Assembly (NCBI GenBank): GCA_963717475.1
Contig: OY970337.1
Coordinates: forward strand, 496,001-560,000
Length of the DNA: 64,000 bases
DNA from: AC-32 sp963717475
Lineage (GTDB): Bacteria > Actinomycetota > Thermoleophilia > Gaiellales > Gaiellaceae
Reading direction: 5' to 3'
The position numbers and the translations under genes are program-made. The stretch's first letter is position 1; each line of letters begins with the position of its first letter. The notes below the pieces were generated by a model that made no database searches, was not told the DNA's origin, and saw only the letters and a program-made list of their open reading frames with translations. Shown piece by piece: positions 14,741 through 23,472 of this stretch.

Positions 14741-16222
14741 ATGCGGAGTCTCATCACGCTGGGAGGGGTGTGCGTAGCCGCGCTCCTGCTCGTTGCGCCG
14801 GCAGCCGCCACTCCGCCGGTGCCGGCCTCGGGCCCGAGCCCGTTCGCCGCTTGCACGGCCGACAACGCGGCTCTGCAGCAGGCACTGGGCAGCACGCTCT
14901 ACATGAATGCCGAGCCGGAGATGCGGTCGGCGATCAACCCGACCAACGCGAACAACATCGTCGGTGACCTACCAGCAGGACCGCTGGGACGACGGCGGTG
15001 CGCGCGGGCTCGTCGCGAGCTGGTCGAACGACGGCGGGGCAGACCTGGCATCCGGTCGCCGCTTCCGGGCGACAGCAAGTGCTCGGGCGGGAACTACGAT
15101 CGCGCCTCCGACCCCTGGGTCTCGTTCGCGCCCGAACGGCGACCTCTACTCGATCTCGCTCTCGTTCGACTTCTTCGACACCCACAACGCGATCATCGTC
15201 AACAAGTCGACGACCGGCGGGCAGAGTTGGGGCCCGGCGCGCGAGATCACGGCCGACGACACGAACGGCCTCGACAAGGAGTCGATCACCGCAGACCCGT
15301 ACAACGCGAACCGGGTGTACGCCGTCTGGGACCGCTTCCTGTCACCGCCGGGCGGACACGCGAGCGACCAGGGCAGGTTCCATGCGGCGTCGTACGTCGA
15401 ACAGACGTGGTTCTCCCGCACCACCGACGGCGGACAGACGTGGACGCCCGCCAGGGTCGCCTACAACCCGGGCACCCATGCCGGGACGATCGGGAACATC
15501 ATCGTCGTCCTGCCGAACGCGACGCACGACCTTCTGGACGGGATGGTCCTGTTCGCCGACCACAAGGCGCAGCTCCGCGGCGCCGCGGTCGCAGTCATCC
15601 GTTCGACCGATCACGGCTCGACGTGGTCGAGGCAGGCAACGATCATCGCGCCGCTCGACCCGTCGTTCTTCGGCGCCGGTCGATCCGGACAACGGTCATC
15701 CGATCCGCGGCGGTGACCTGCCGGACTTCGCGGTCGACCCGCACAACGGCAACGTCTATGCGGCCTGGGACGACGACAGCCTGAACGGGATCGACTCGAT
15801 CTTCTTCTCGCAGTCGACGGACGGCGGACGCGACGTGGTCACCGCCTGTGAAGATCAACCAGACCCCGACGAACATCCCGCGGGCGACCAGCAGGCATTC
15901 ACCGCGACGCTGGGCGTCGCGGCCAACGGCACGGTCGGCGTCACCTACTACGACCTGCGCGACAACACGGCCGCGCCCGGGTTGCCGACGAACGCCTGGC
16001 TCGTTCGCTGCAGCGCGAACTGCTCGAGCTCCGGCGAGCTGGGGGAGCGAGGCCCACGTCGGCGGTCCGTTCGACCTGGAGCAGGCAGCCGATGCCCGCG
16101 GCTACTTCGTGGGTGACTACGAGGGCATGACGACGAGCGGGAACGTGTTCCAGCCGTTCTTCGGAATGGCCGTCGACCGGACGACCAACCCAAGCGACGC
16201 CTTCTTCGCGACGGTGCCGTAG
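14741..16222 (+). pseudogene. Secreted sialidase-like (BNR/Asp-box) protein, broken by about seven or eight frameshifts
   Basis: A signal peptide (MRSLITLGGVCVAALLLVAP) and a strong AAGGAGGAC site open the gene at 14741, but the continuing protein hops between all three frames. Reading across the hops restores a beta-propeller-like protein with Asp-box repeats (KSTTGGQSWGP, RTTDGGQTWTP, RSTDHGSTWS, QSTDGG), NPTNANNIV, WVSFAPNGDLYS and a C terminus MAVDRTTNPSDAFFATVP. Most hops fit one extra G or C in a short run: 14963-14964, 15036-15039, 15067-15069, 15131-15133, about 15678, about 15816, 16041-16045. The codon bias stays coding-like and no in-frame nonsense codons appear, so this is either very recent decay or, more likely, clustered sequencing indels. 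Substrate unknown. Confidence 0.75.
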
Positions 16223-16240
16223 CCCGGCCGTTTCTCGAAC

Positions 16241-16276
16241 AGTTGACGAGGCCCGCTCCGGCGGGCCTCGTCGACT
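16241..16276 (+). terminator. Strong hairpin between the sialidase-like gene and der
   Basis: GACGAGGCCCGC (16245-16256) pairs perfectly with GCGGGCCTCGTC (16261-16272) around a TCCG tetraloop, and four further pairs, one of them a T-G wobble, extend the stem to 16241-16276. No T tract follows, which is common for hairpins in high-GC actinobacteria. It should separate the two transcription units. Confidence 0.75.
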
Positions 16277-16332
16277 TGGCGCCGAGGCCGCCTGAGTACC
16301 ATCCGCCGGGTCGGAACGCGTCCGGCGCCGCG

Positions 16333-17682
16333 ATGAAGTCAGGCCGAAGCCAGAAGCACGAAGCGCAGCCGGCGACGGCCGAGCCCCTCTTGGGCACCGT
16401 CGCGATCGTCGGCTTCCCGAACGTGGGCAAGTCGACGCTCATCAACCGCCTCACCGAGAGCCGTAACGCCGTCGTCCACGAGACCCCTGGCGTCACACGC
16501 GACCGCAAGGAGCTCGTCTGCGAATGGAACGGACGCCGCTTCCTGCTGATCGACACCGGCGGCGTCGACATCGCCGACCCGACCCCGCTCACGCGCTCGA
16601 TCGCCGAGCAGGCGCAGGCCGCGATCGCGGAGGCCGACCTCGTGCTCTTCGTGACCGACGGGCAGGCCGGCGTGATGCCCGGCGACGAGGAGCTCGCCGC
16701 GATCCTCCGCCGAGCGCGCAAGCCCGTCCTCCTGCTCGCGAACAAGATCGACGACCCGGCCAGGGACTCGCTGGCGCTCGAGTTCCACCGGCTCGGGCTC
16801 GGCGACCCGGTCCCGCTCTCCGCCCTCCACGGCCACGGCACGGGCGACCTCCTCGACGCGGTCGTCTCGATGCTGCCCGGCTCAAGCCGTCAGGAGATCG
16901 ACGAGAGCGCGATCCGCGTCGCGATCCTCGGGCGGCCGAACGTCGGCAAGTCGAGCCTCGTGAACGCGCTGCTCGGCGAGGAGCGGGTGATCGTCTCCGA
17001 GCAGCCCGGCACGACCCGCGACGCGATCGACACGGTGCTGACGCGTGGCGACCGCACCTTCGTCCTCGTCGACACTGCCGGTCTCCGCCGAAAGCGGCGC
17101 CAGAGACAGGGCATCGAGTACTACTCCGAGCTGCGAGCGCTCGCGGCGGCCGAGCGAGCGGACGTCGCGCTCGTCCTCGTCGATGCGAGCGAGGGCCTCG
17201 TCGATCAGGATCTCTCCGTGGCAGATGTCGCCCGCAAGGCGCAGTGCTCGACGATCGTGGTCCTGTCGAAATGGGACATCGGCGAGACCAAGCTCGAGGA
17301 CGTGCGCCCGCGGCTCGAGTCGCGGCTCCGCCAGCGGCCGCCCGTGGTCACCCTCTCCTCGAAGACCGGCCGCGGGATCGCGCGATTGCTCGACCGGATC
17401 GAGGAGCAGTTCGAGAAGCACACGCGACGGATTTCCACCGGCGAGCTGAACCGCTTCCTCGGCGAGCTGCGCGAACGCCGCGAGGCGCCGGCGCGCAACA
17501 ATCGCCGGCTGAACCTCCTCTACGGCACGCAGGTGACCGTGCGCCCGCCGCGCTTCCGCTTCTTCGTGAACGACCCGGGCCTGATCACGCGTGACTACGG
17601 CTACTGGGTCGAGAACCAGCTCCGCGAGCGCTACGGCCTCGAGGGCGTTCCGGTCGCAATCGACTTCGTGAGTCGCGGTTGA
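16333..17682 (+). CDS. der: Ribosome-associated GTPase Der (EngA)
   Basis: Essential tandem GTPase for 50S ribosome assembly. The 449 residues contain two G domains: first P-loop GFPNVGKST with DTGGVD and NKID, second GRPNVGKSS with DTAGLRRKRR, then a C-terminal KH-like domain (RRLNLLYGTQVTVRPPRFRFFVNDP). The second G4 motif reads SKWD rather than the usual NKWD. ATG 16333 is chosen; a longer in-frame TTG start at 16243 would fall inside the terminator hairpin. The stop overlaps the gpsA start. Confidence 0.94.
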   Translation: MKSGRSQKHEAQPATAEPLLGTVAIVGFPNVGKSTLINRLTESRNAVVHETPGVTRDRKELVCEWNGRRFLLIDTGGVDIADPTPLTRSIAEQAQAAIAEADLVLFVTDGQAGVMPGDEELAAILRRARKPVLLLANKIDDPARDSLALEFHRLGLGDPVPLSALHGHGTGDLLDAVVSMLPGSSRQEIDESAIRVAILGRPNVGKSSLVNALLGEERVIVSEQPGTTRDAIDTVLTRGDRTFVLVDTAGLRRKRRQRQGIEYYSELRALAAAERADVALVLVDASEGLVDQDLSVADVARKAQCSTIVVLSKWDIGETKLEDVRPRLESRLRQRPPVVTLSSKTGRGIARLLDRIEEQFEKHTRRISTGELNRFLGELRERREAPARNNRRLNLLYGTQVTVRPPRFRFFVNDPGLITRDYGYWVENQLRERYGLEGVPVAIDFVSRG

Positions 17683-18632
17683 AGGCCGTCGTCGCCGGAG
17701 CGGGTGCCTGGGGAACCGCGTTTGCGTGCGTGCTCTCGGCTCGCGGCCACGACGTCACGCTCGCCTGCCGCGACCCGGAGCAGGCTCGCGCGATCGCCGA
17801 GACCGGCCGCAACCCGCGCTACCTGCCCGATGCCGACCTGACCGGGATCGACGCGACGACGCTCGACGACCCGGCCATCGCCGGCGCCGACCTCCACGTC
17901 GTCGCCGTGCCGAGCACCGCCTTCGCCGAGGTCGTGCGCGCGCTACCGGGCGCGGCGCCGGTGCTCAGCCTGACCAAGGGCCTCGACCCCGCGAGCGGCG
18001 AGCGGCTCTCGACCCTCGTCGAGCGGCGCTCGGTCGCGGTCCTCTCCGGCCCCAACTTCGCCGAGGAGATCGCGGACGGCCTGCCGGCCGCGGCGGTGAT
18101 CGCGAGCGAGAACGAGGCGCTCACGCTCGAGCTGCAGCAGGCGATCAACTCGCTCGCCTTCCGCGTGTACGCGAACGACGACCCTGCCGGCGTCGAGCTG
18201 TGCGCGGCGGCGAAGAACGTGATGGCGCTCGCGGCCGGCGGGGTCGACGGGCTCGGCCTCGGCGACAACGCCAAGGCGGCCCTGATCGCGCGCGGCCTGG
18301 CCGAGATGGCCCGCCTCGGCGAGGCGTGCGGCGCGCGAGCCGAGACGTTCTCGGGCCTGGCCGGGATGGGCGACCTGATCGCCACCTGCTGGAGCCGCCA
18401 CGGGCGCAACCGGCGGGCGGGCGAGCTGATCGCGCTCGGCGCAAGCCCGGACGAGGCAGCAGGGCAAATCGGTACCGTGGAGGGCCTGACGACCGCTCCC
18501 GTCCTCCGCGATCTCTCGCACCGCCTCGGCATCGAGCTGCCCATCACCGAGGGGGTCTGTCTCGTGCTTGACGGAAGCGACCTGAATGAGTTAGCTGCGG
18601 GATTGATGGGCCGCCAACCCACGCGCGAATGA
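17679..18632 (+). CDS. gpsA: Glycerol-3-phosphate dehydrogenase [NAD(P)+]
   Basis: Makes sn-glycerol-3-phosphate from dihydroxyacetone phosphate for phospholipid synthesis. 317 residues with GAGAWGTAFA (7-16), LSGPNFAEEIADGLPAA and the catalytic AAKNVMALAAG lysine region. Start is TTG 17679, overlapping the der stop by four bases. It functions upstream of PlsX/AcpP-dependent acylation encoded at 44 kb. The stop overlaps the start of the lipoprotein gene. Confidence 0.95.
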   Translation: MKAVVAGAGAWGTAFACVLSARGHDVTLACRDPEQARAIAETGRNPRYLPDADLTGIDATTLDDPAIAGADLHVVAVPSTAFAEVVRALPGAAPVLSLTKGLDPASGERLSTLVERRSVAVLSGPNFAEEIADGLPAAAVIASENEALTLELQQAINSLAFRVYANDDPAGVELCAAAKNVMALAAGGVDGLGLGDNAKAALIARGLAEMARLGEACGARAETFSGLAGMGDLIATCWSRHGRNRRAGELIALGASPDEAAGQIGTVEGLTTAPVLRDLSHRLGIELPITEGVCLVLDGSDLNELAAGLMGRQPTRE

Positions 18633-20062
18633 GATCCCGCCGCCTCCTCCTCTCAGTCCTCGCGCCTCTCGCCGCCCTCGCCCTCTTGGCGGCCGGTTGC
18701 GGCGGCGGCGCGAAGTCCGGCAGCTCGACCTCGTCGGGCGCCTCGCTCGTGCGCGCCGGCGCGATCGCATACGTCACGATCGACAGCGACACCGGGTCGG
18801 ACCAGTGGAAGCAGCTCGACGCGCTCGCGAAGAAGTTCCCGGCGCGCGACCTCGCGATCGCGGGGCTCGAGTCCAAGCTCGGCGAGCAGGGAGTCAGCTG
18901 GGAAGACGACGTCAAGCCCGCGGTCGGCCCGGAGGTCGACGTCGCGGTCGTCGGCTCATCGGCCGAGAACGCGTCGTTCGTCGTCCTGACGCAGCCGAAG
19001 GACGAGGACAAGTTCAAGGCCCTCGTGACAAAGATGAACTCGCACGACTCCGGCAAGCCGGCGGTCTACCGCAAGGTCGGAGACTGGTACGCGCTCTCGC
19101 AGACCCAGCAGATGATCGACCGGGTGCTGGCGCCGAAGGACGCGAAGACGCTGGCCGACGACCCCGCGTTCAAGGAAGGGCTGTCCAAGCTCACCGACGC
19201 GGCGCTGGTCAAGGCCTATGTGAACACGAAGCAGCTGAACTCGGTGATCCGGGCCTCGCCGCAGGGCGCTTCGCCGTACGGCTCGGTCTCGCCGTCGCTG
19301 GCGAAGCTCGACTCGCTGTCCGCTGCGCTCAGCGCCGAGGACGACGGCCTGCGCGTGCACGGCGCGACGGTCGGGCAGGACCTCACCGGCGGCTCGTACG
19401 CGTCGGAGCTGCTCGCCCAGGCGCCGGCGGACGCGCTCGCGTTTCTCACCTTCCGCGGCGGCAGCCAGACCGGGTCGTCGCTCGGGCAGATCGGCGGCGC
19501 GCTGCAGGCCACGCTCGGCGTCACGGGCAAGCAGATCGCAGCGCTGTTCGAGAACGAGAACGGGATCTGGGTGCGGCCGGGCGCCGTCATCCCGGAGGTG
19601 ACGGCGATCCTTCAGCCCGACCACACGGTCGCCGGCCTCGCGACCCTCGACAAGCTGGCGGCCGCGCTCGCTGCCTCGCAGGGCGCGACGGTCCACAAGG
19701 GCGCCCAGCGGACGATCGACTTCGGGAACTTCGCGATCCGCTACGGAGCGGCGGCCGGCAAGATCGTGATCACGAGCGCCCCGGGCGGTGTCGCGGGCGC
19801 GGGCGTCTCCGGCGAGAAGCTGCCTGCCGGTGCCGATTTCGAGGAGGCGAAGTCCGCAGCCGGCCTGCCCGACTCGACGAGCGGGTTCATCTACGTCGAC
19901 CTGAAGAACGCGATCCCGCTGATCGAGGGCTTCGCCGCGCTCGAAGGCGGGAACCTCGGCAGCAGCATGACCGCGAACCTGCGCCCGCTGCGCTCCTTCC
20001 TCGCGTGGGGAGCGAGCTCCGGGGACACGCAGACCTTCGACGCGTTCCTCGAGATCAAGTAG
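18629..20062 (+). CDS. DUF3352-family lipoprotein
   Basis: 477 residues with an N-terminal lipoprotein signal peptide (MRSRRLLLSVLAPLAALALL) and a lipobox-like AAGC with Cys24, followed by a Gly/Ser-rich linker; it should be lipidated by Lgt. The body has the DUF3352 pattern (paired repeats scanning protein 'content' with DALAFLTFRGG, LFENENGIWVRPGAVIPEVTAIL, STSGFIYVDLKNAIPLIE). Function of the family is unknown; it is frequent in Thermoleophilia and other actinobacteria. The ATGA overlap with gpsA suggests co-expression. Confidence 0.8.
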   Translation: MRSRRLLLSVLAPLAALALLAAGCGGGAKSGSSTSSGASLVRAGAIAYVTIDSDTGSDQWKQLDALAKKFPARDLAIAGLESKLGEQGVSWEDDVKPAVGPEVDVAVVGSSAENASFVVLTQPKDEDKFKALVTKMNSHDSGKPAVYRKVGDWYALSQTQQMIDRVLAPKDAKTLADDPAFKEGLSKLTDAALVKAYVNTKQLNSVIRASPQGASPYGSVSPSLAKLDSLSAALSAEDDGLRVHGATVGQDLTGGSYASELLAQAPADALAFLTFRGGSQTGSSLGQIGGALQATLGVTGKQIAALFENENGIWVRPGAVIPEVTAILQPDHTVAGLATLDKLAAALAASQGATVHKGAQRTIDFGNFAIRYGAAAGKIVITSAPGGVAGAGVSGEKLPAGADFEEAKSAAGLPDSTSGFIYVDLKNAIPLIEGFAALEGGNLGSSMTANLRPLRSFLAWGASSGDTQTFDAFLEIK

Positions 20063-20075
20063 CCTGAGCCGCCGA

Positions 20076-21338
20076 ATGGCGGCCCGAGAGTTTCTTTTCA
20101 CGTCCGAGTCGGTCACCGAAGGCCACCCCGACAAGGTCGCCGACCAGATCTCGGACACCGTGCTCGACGCGGTGCTCGAGGACGATCCGAGCGGCCGTGT
20201 CGCCTGCGAGACCCTGATCACGACTGGCCTCGTGGTCGTCGCGGGCGAGATCACGACCGAGACCTACGTCGACATCCCCGCGCTCGTGCGCAAGAAGATC
20301 GCGGAGATCGGCTACACGCACTCGGAGTGGGGCTTCGACGCACACACGTGCGGCGTCGTGGTCGCGATCGACGAGCAGTCGCCGGACATCGCGCAGGGCG
20401 TGGACGAGTCGTTCGAGCGGCAGCACGACCCCGCCGACAACGACCCGCTCGACCTGATCGGCGCCGGCGACCAGGGGATGATGTTCGGCTACGCGAGCTC
20501 GGAGACGCCCGAGCTGATGCCGCTTCCGATCATGCTCGCGCACAAGATCTGCAAGCGGCTCGCGGAGGTGCGCAAGGTCGGCGAGTTGCCGTACCTGCGG
20601 CCCGACGGCAAGGCGCAGGTCACGGTCCGCTACGAGGTCGACGAGGCCGGCCGGCAGACGCCCGTCGAGATCGAGCGGATCCTCGTCTCGACGCAGCACG
20701 CCGACGGGTGCGACGCCGAGACGCTGATCAAGCCCGACCTGATCGACCGCGTGCTGCGGCCGATCCTCCCCGCGGACTTCTACGACGAGCAGCGCCTCCA
20801 GGAGCGCGACTTCGTCTACGTCAACCCGACCGGCAAGTTCGTGATCGGAGGGCCGATGGGCGACACCGGCCTCACCGGGCGCAAGATCATCGTGGACACC
20901 TACGGCGGTGCTGCCCGCCACGGCGGCGGCGCGTTCTCGGGCAAGGACCCGACGAAGGTCGACCGCTCGGCGGCTTACGCGGCGCGCTACGTCGCGAAGA
21001 ACGTGGTGGCGGCGAAGCTCGCTGAGCGCTGCGAGGTGAACGTCGCCTACGCGATCGGCGTCGCACATCCGGTCTCGATCGCCGTCCGGACGTTCGGCAC
21101 GGAGACGGTCCCAGTGCCGCGAATCGAGGAGCTGATCAAGGAGCACTTCGACCTACGCCCGGCCGCGATCCTGCGCGACCTCGACCTGCTGCGCCCGGTC
21201 TATGCCAAGACCGCCGCGTACGGCCACTTCGGCCGCGACGACCACGACTTCACGTGGGAGCGCACCGACAAGGCCGACGAGCTTTTTGAAGCGGCCGGCT
21301 ACGCGCCGGCCAGCGCCGAAACCGTGACCAGCTCGTAG
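20076..21338 (+). CDS. metK: S-adenosylmethionine synthetase
   Basis: Makes SAM from ATP and methionine. 420 residues with all family signatures: SESVTEGHPDKVADQISD near the N terminus, GAGDQGMMFGYA, and GGGAFSGKDPTKVDRSAAY. Only 13 bp separate it from the lipoprotein stop, so there is no room for a SAM riboswitch. The ATG lies in the loop of a small GCCGCC-GAAT-GGCGGC stem (20068-20083), which may be chance at this GC content. Its last 40 bp overlap the convergent deacetylase gene. Confidence 0.97.
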   Translation: MAAREFLFTSESVTEGHPDKVADQISDTVLDAVLEDDPSGRVACETLITTGLVVVAGEITTETYVDIPALVRKKIAEIGYTHSEWGFDAHTCGVVVAIDEQSPDIAQGVDESFERQHDPADNDPLDLIGAGDQGMMFGYASSETPELMPLPIMLAHKICKRLAEVRKVGELPYLRPDGKAQVTVRYEVDEAGRQTPVEIERILVSTQHADGCDAETLIKPDLIDRVLRPILPADFYDEQRLQERDFVYVNPTGKFVIGGPMGDTGLTGRKIIVDTYGGAARHGGGAFSGKDPTKVDRSAAYAARYVAKNVVAAKLAERCEVNVAYAIGVAHPVSIAVRTFGTETVPVPRIEELIKEHFDLRPAAILRDLDLLRPVYAKTAAYGHFGRDDHDFTWERTDKADELFEAAGYAPASAETVTSS

Positions 21339-21892
21339 CCCTCCGCGCGGACGCACGGCAGCAGGTGCTCGAGCGCCTCCACCGTCGCGGTGCAGTCGTC
21401 GCGGGCGCTCGTCGGCGGTGGCGGATAGCCGTCGTGCAGGTCGACGATCGCGCCGTCGCGGGCTCCCTCGAGGACGCGGCGGAAGATCGTGTGCGAGTCG
21501 ACCTCCGGGCGCCAGTCCTCGGGGTCGACGTCCGCGAACACCGCCTCGAGGCCGAGCTCCGAGACGATCGCGAGCACACGCTCGTCGGCGTGGAAGCCCG
21601 GCGCGCGGAAGAGCGGCGACCGCTCGCCGAGCACTTCCTCGAACGCCTCGACGCCGCCGAGGATCTCCGCGCGCACCTCGTCGTCGGCGATGTCGGTCAG
21701 CCGTGGGTGCGTGAGCGTGTGGCTACCGAGCTCGTGCCCGGCGGCCGCGATCTCCCGCGCGCCCTCCGGCCGTTCGCGCACGCGCTCGCCGATCAGGAAG
21801 AACGTCGCCCGCGCCTCGTGCTCGCGCAGCAGGTCGAGGATGGACGGCGTCCAGGCCGAGGGGCCGTCGTCGAAGGTGAGCGCGAGCTTCAA
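21299..21892 (-). CDS. Polysaccharide deacetylase (NodB) family protein
   Basis: 197-residue carbohydrate esterase family 4 type protein that starts directly with MKLALTFDDGP (motif 1, the catalytic Asp pair). Motif 2 SHTLTHPRL supplies the metal His residues, motif 3 is RAPGFH, motif 4 DWRPE and motif 5 IVDLHDG. There is no signal peptide or membrane helix, so it appears cytoplasmic, unlike most peptidoglycan or chitin deacetylases. Substrate unknown. Its end overlaps the metK end by 40 bp, an unusually long convergent overlap. Confidence 0.85.
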   Translation of the reverse strand: MKLALTFDDGPSAWTPSILDLLREHEARATFFLIGERVRERPEGAREIAAAGHELGSHTLTHPRLTDIADDEVRAEILGGVEAFEEVLGERSPLFRAPGFHADERVLAIVSELGLEAVFADVDPEDWRPEVDSHTIFRRVLEGARDGAIVDLHDGYPPPPTSARDDCTATVEALEHLLPCVRAEGYELVTVSALAGA

Positions 21893-21901
21893 GGCGAGCT
21901 A

Positions 21902-22585
21902 TCAGGCCGGACGGACGAAGAGGCCCGCCGCTGCCTTCTCGGCGATCGTGCGCTCACCGCCGTTCAGCCTCACAGTCAGCTGCTCCGCGGCGGGCTGGGC
22001 CTCGCGCACCTCGACCTCGGTTCCCGGGACGAACCCCTGGTCGTAGAACCAGTGCAGCAGCTCGCCGTCGTGCTCGGCCAGCCGGACGATCTCGGCGCGG
22101 GTCCCGGGCTCGAGGTCGGCGAGCGGCGCCAGCTCGCGGTTCTCGGCCTGCTCGAAGTCCGTGTCGACCGGCCAGCCGTGAGGACACCGGTCCGGGTGGC
22201 CGAGCCGCTCGCTGATGCGGTCGATCATGTCGTCGCTGAAGCTCTCGCCGATCTCGTCGGCGTGGACGTGCGCCTCGGCGGGCGTGTAGCCCATGAAGTC
22301 GGTCAGCAGGCGCTCCACGAGCCGGTGCTTGCGGACGACCTGCTCTGCGCGCTCGCGGCCGGACGGGGTCAGGATCGCCTCCTTGCGCTCGCCGCGCTCG
22401 ACGAGCCCCTCGGCCTCGAGCCGCTTCAGCATCTCGCCCGCGGAAGCGCGCGAGACGCCGAGCATCTCCGCGACCCGCGCGGCCAGCGTCGGCGCCCCGG
22501 AAGACTGCGGCCGGTACTCGCCGATCGGGAAGGCGAGGAAGTAGATCGTCTCGAGGTACTCGTCGACGGAATGACCCTGGGCCAT
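21902..22585 (-). CDS. DtxR/MntR-family metal-dependent transcription regulator
   Basis: 227 residues: N-terminal winged helix (TLAARVAEMLGVSRASAGEMLKRLEAEGLVE, about 30-62), a metal-binding/dimerisation helix region (RKHRLVERLLTDFMGYTPAEAH) and a C-terminal FeoA/SH3-like domain (GTEVEVREAQPAAEQLTVRL). ATG 22585 is chosen because the HTH layout matches the family; sequence further upstream runs into the divergent transporter. It faces a ZIP-type metal transporter with a DtxR-type palindrome at 22610-22627 between them. It is therefore probably autoregulated and controls metal uptake. Manganese or iron cannot be told apart from sequence. Confidence 0.9.
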   Translation of the reverse strand: MAQGHSVDEYLETIYFLAFPIGEYRPQSSGAPTLAARVAEMLGVSRASAGEMLKRLEAEGLVERGERKEAILTPSGRERAEQVVRKHRLVERLLTDFMGYTPAEAHVHADEIGESFSDDMIDRISERLGHPDRCPHGWPVDTDFEQAENRELAPLADLEPGTRAEIVRLAEHDGELLHWFYDQGFVPGTEVEVREAQPAAEQLTVRLNGGERTIAEKAAAGLFVRPA

Positions 22586-22609
22586 CGCGACGAGTGTACG
22601 GGTCGCGTC

Positions 22610-22627
22610 TGTAAGGTGAGCCTTACA
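22610..22627. promoter_or_regulatory. Candidate DtxR/MntR operator
   Basis: TGTAAGG-TGAG-CCTTACA, a perfect 7-4-7 inverted repeat, whose AAGG-tnag-CCTT core resembles DtxR/IdeR/MntR boxes. It lies 25 bp from the regulator start and only 4 bp before the GTG of the ZIP transporter gene, overlapping that gene's AAGGTGAG ribosome binding region. Bound metal-loaded regulator would block both. Confidence 0.75.
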
Positions 22628-22631
22628 AACC

Positions 22632-23462
22632 GTGTCGACCGCCCAGATTCTCGCGCTCGGGGCCATTGCCGGCCTCACCATCTTCATCGGCCTGCCGATG
22701 GGGCGGCTGCACGACGTCGGGCAGAGCTTCAAGGCGTTCCTGAGCGCTACCGCGACCGGGATCCTGCTCTTCCTGCTCTGGGACGTGCTCACGCAGGCGG
22801 TCGAGCCCGTCGAGAACGCGCTCAACGCGCGAGACTGGGGCACCTTCAGCGGCTACGCGGCGCTCGCGTTCGGCGGCTTCGCGGCCGGCCTCCTGACCCT
22901 CGTCTACTACGACTCGTGGATGAAGGCGCGGCGGCGGAAGAGCTTCCTCGGCCCGGGCGCGGCCTCGGCCGGCGAGCTCGAGCGCTCGCACTTCGTCGGC
23001 CTGACGCCGGCGCGCTGGCTCGCGCTCTTCATCGCGACCGGGATCGGCCTGCACAACTTCTCGGAGGGTCTCGCCATCGGCCAGGCTGCGGCGCTGGACA
23101 AGCTCAGCCTCGCCTACGTGCTGGTGATCGGCTTCGGGCTGCACAACGCGACCGAGGGCTTCGGGATCGTCGCGCCGCTGACCGGCGACGCCGAGCCGCC
23201 GAGCTGGCGCTTCCTCGGGCTGATGGGCGTGATCGCCGGCTTCCCGACGTTCTTCGGGACCCTCGTCGGGCAGGCGTGGACGTCGACCGCGATCTCGGTG
23301 CTCTTTCTCTCGCTCGCCGCAGGCTCGATTCTCTACGTGGTGATGGAGCTCCTCAACGTCTGCCGGCTCTTCTCGAGCAAGACGGTGACGGCATGGGGGC
23401 TTCTGCTCGGGCTCACGCTCGGCTTCGCAACGGACTTCGTGCTCGTCGCCGCGGGCGTCTAG
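22632..23462 (+). CDS. ZIP-family divalent metal transporter
   Basis: 276-residue polytopic membrane protein with about eight helices. The two ZIP metal motifs are clear: TGIGLHNFSEGLAIG in helix 4 and GFGLHNATEGFGI in helix 5, each with the His-Asn-x-x-Glu set. An intracellular loop holds a basic segment (KARRRKSF). GTG 22632 follows the metal-regulator operator directly. The divergent regulator and operator argue for uptake of Mn, Fe or Zn under metal control. Direction and specificity are inferred. Confidence 0.88.
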   Translation: MSTAQILALGAIAGLTIFIGLPMGRLHDVGQSFKAFLSATATGILLFLLWDVLTQAVEPVENALNARDWGTFSGYAALAFGGFAAGLLTLVYYDSWMKARRRKSFLGPGAASAGELERSHFVGLTPARWLALFIATGIGLHNFSEGLAIGQAAALDKLSLAYVLVIGFGLHNATEGFGIVAPLTGDAEPPSWRFLGLMGVIAGFPTFFGTLVGQAWTSTAISVLFLSLAAGSILYVVMELLNVCRLFSSKTVTAWGLLLGLTLGFATDFVLVAAGV

Positions 23463-23472
23463 CCTCAACCGC

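Noticed and set aside
20063..20083. Possible SAM riboswitch or start-codon hairpin before metK
   Set aside because: Only 13 bp separate metK from the previous gene, too short for a riboswitch. The 6-bp stem with the ATG in its loop is easily expected by chance at this GC content.
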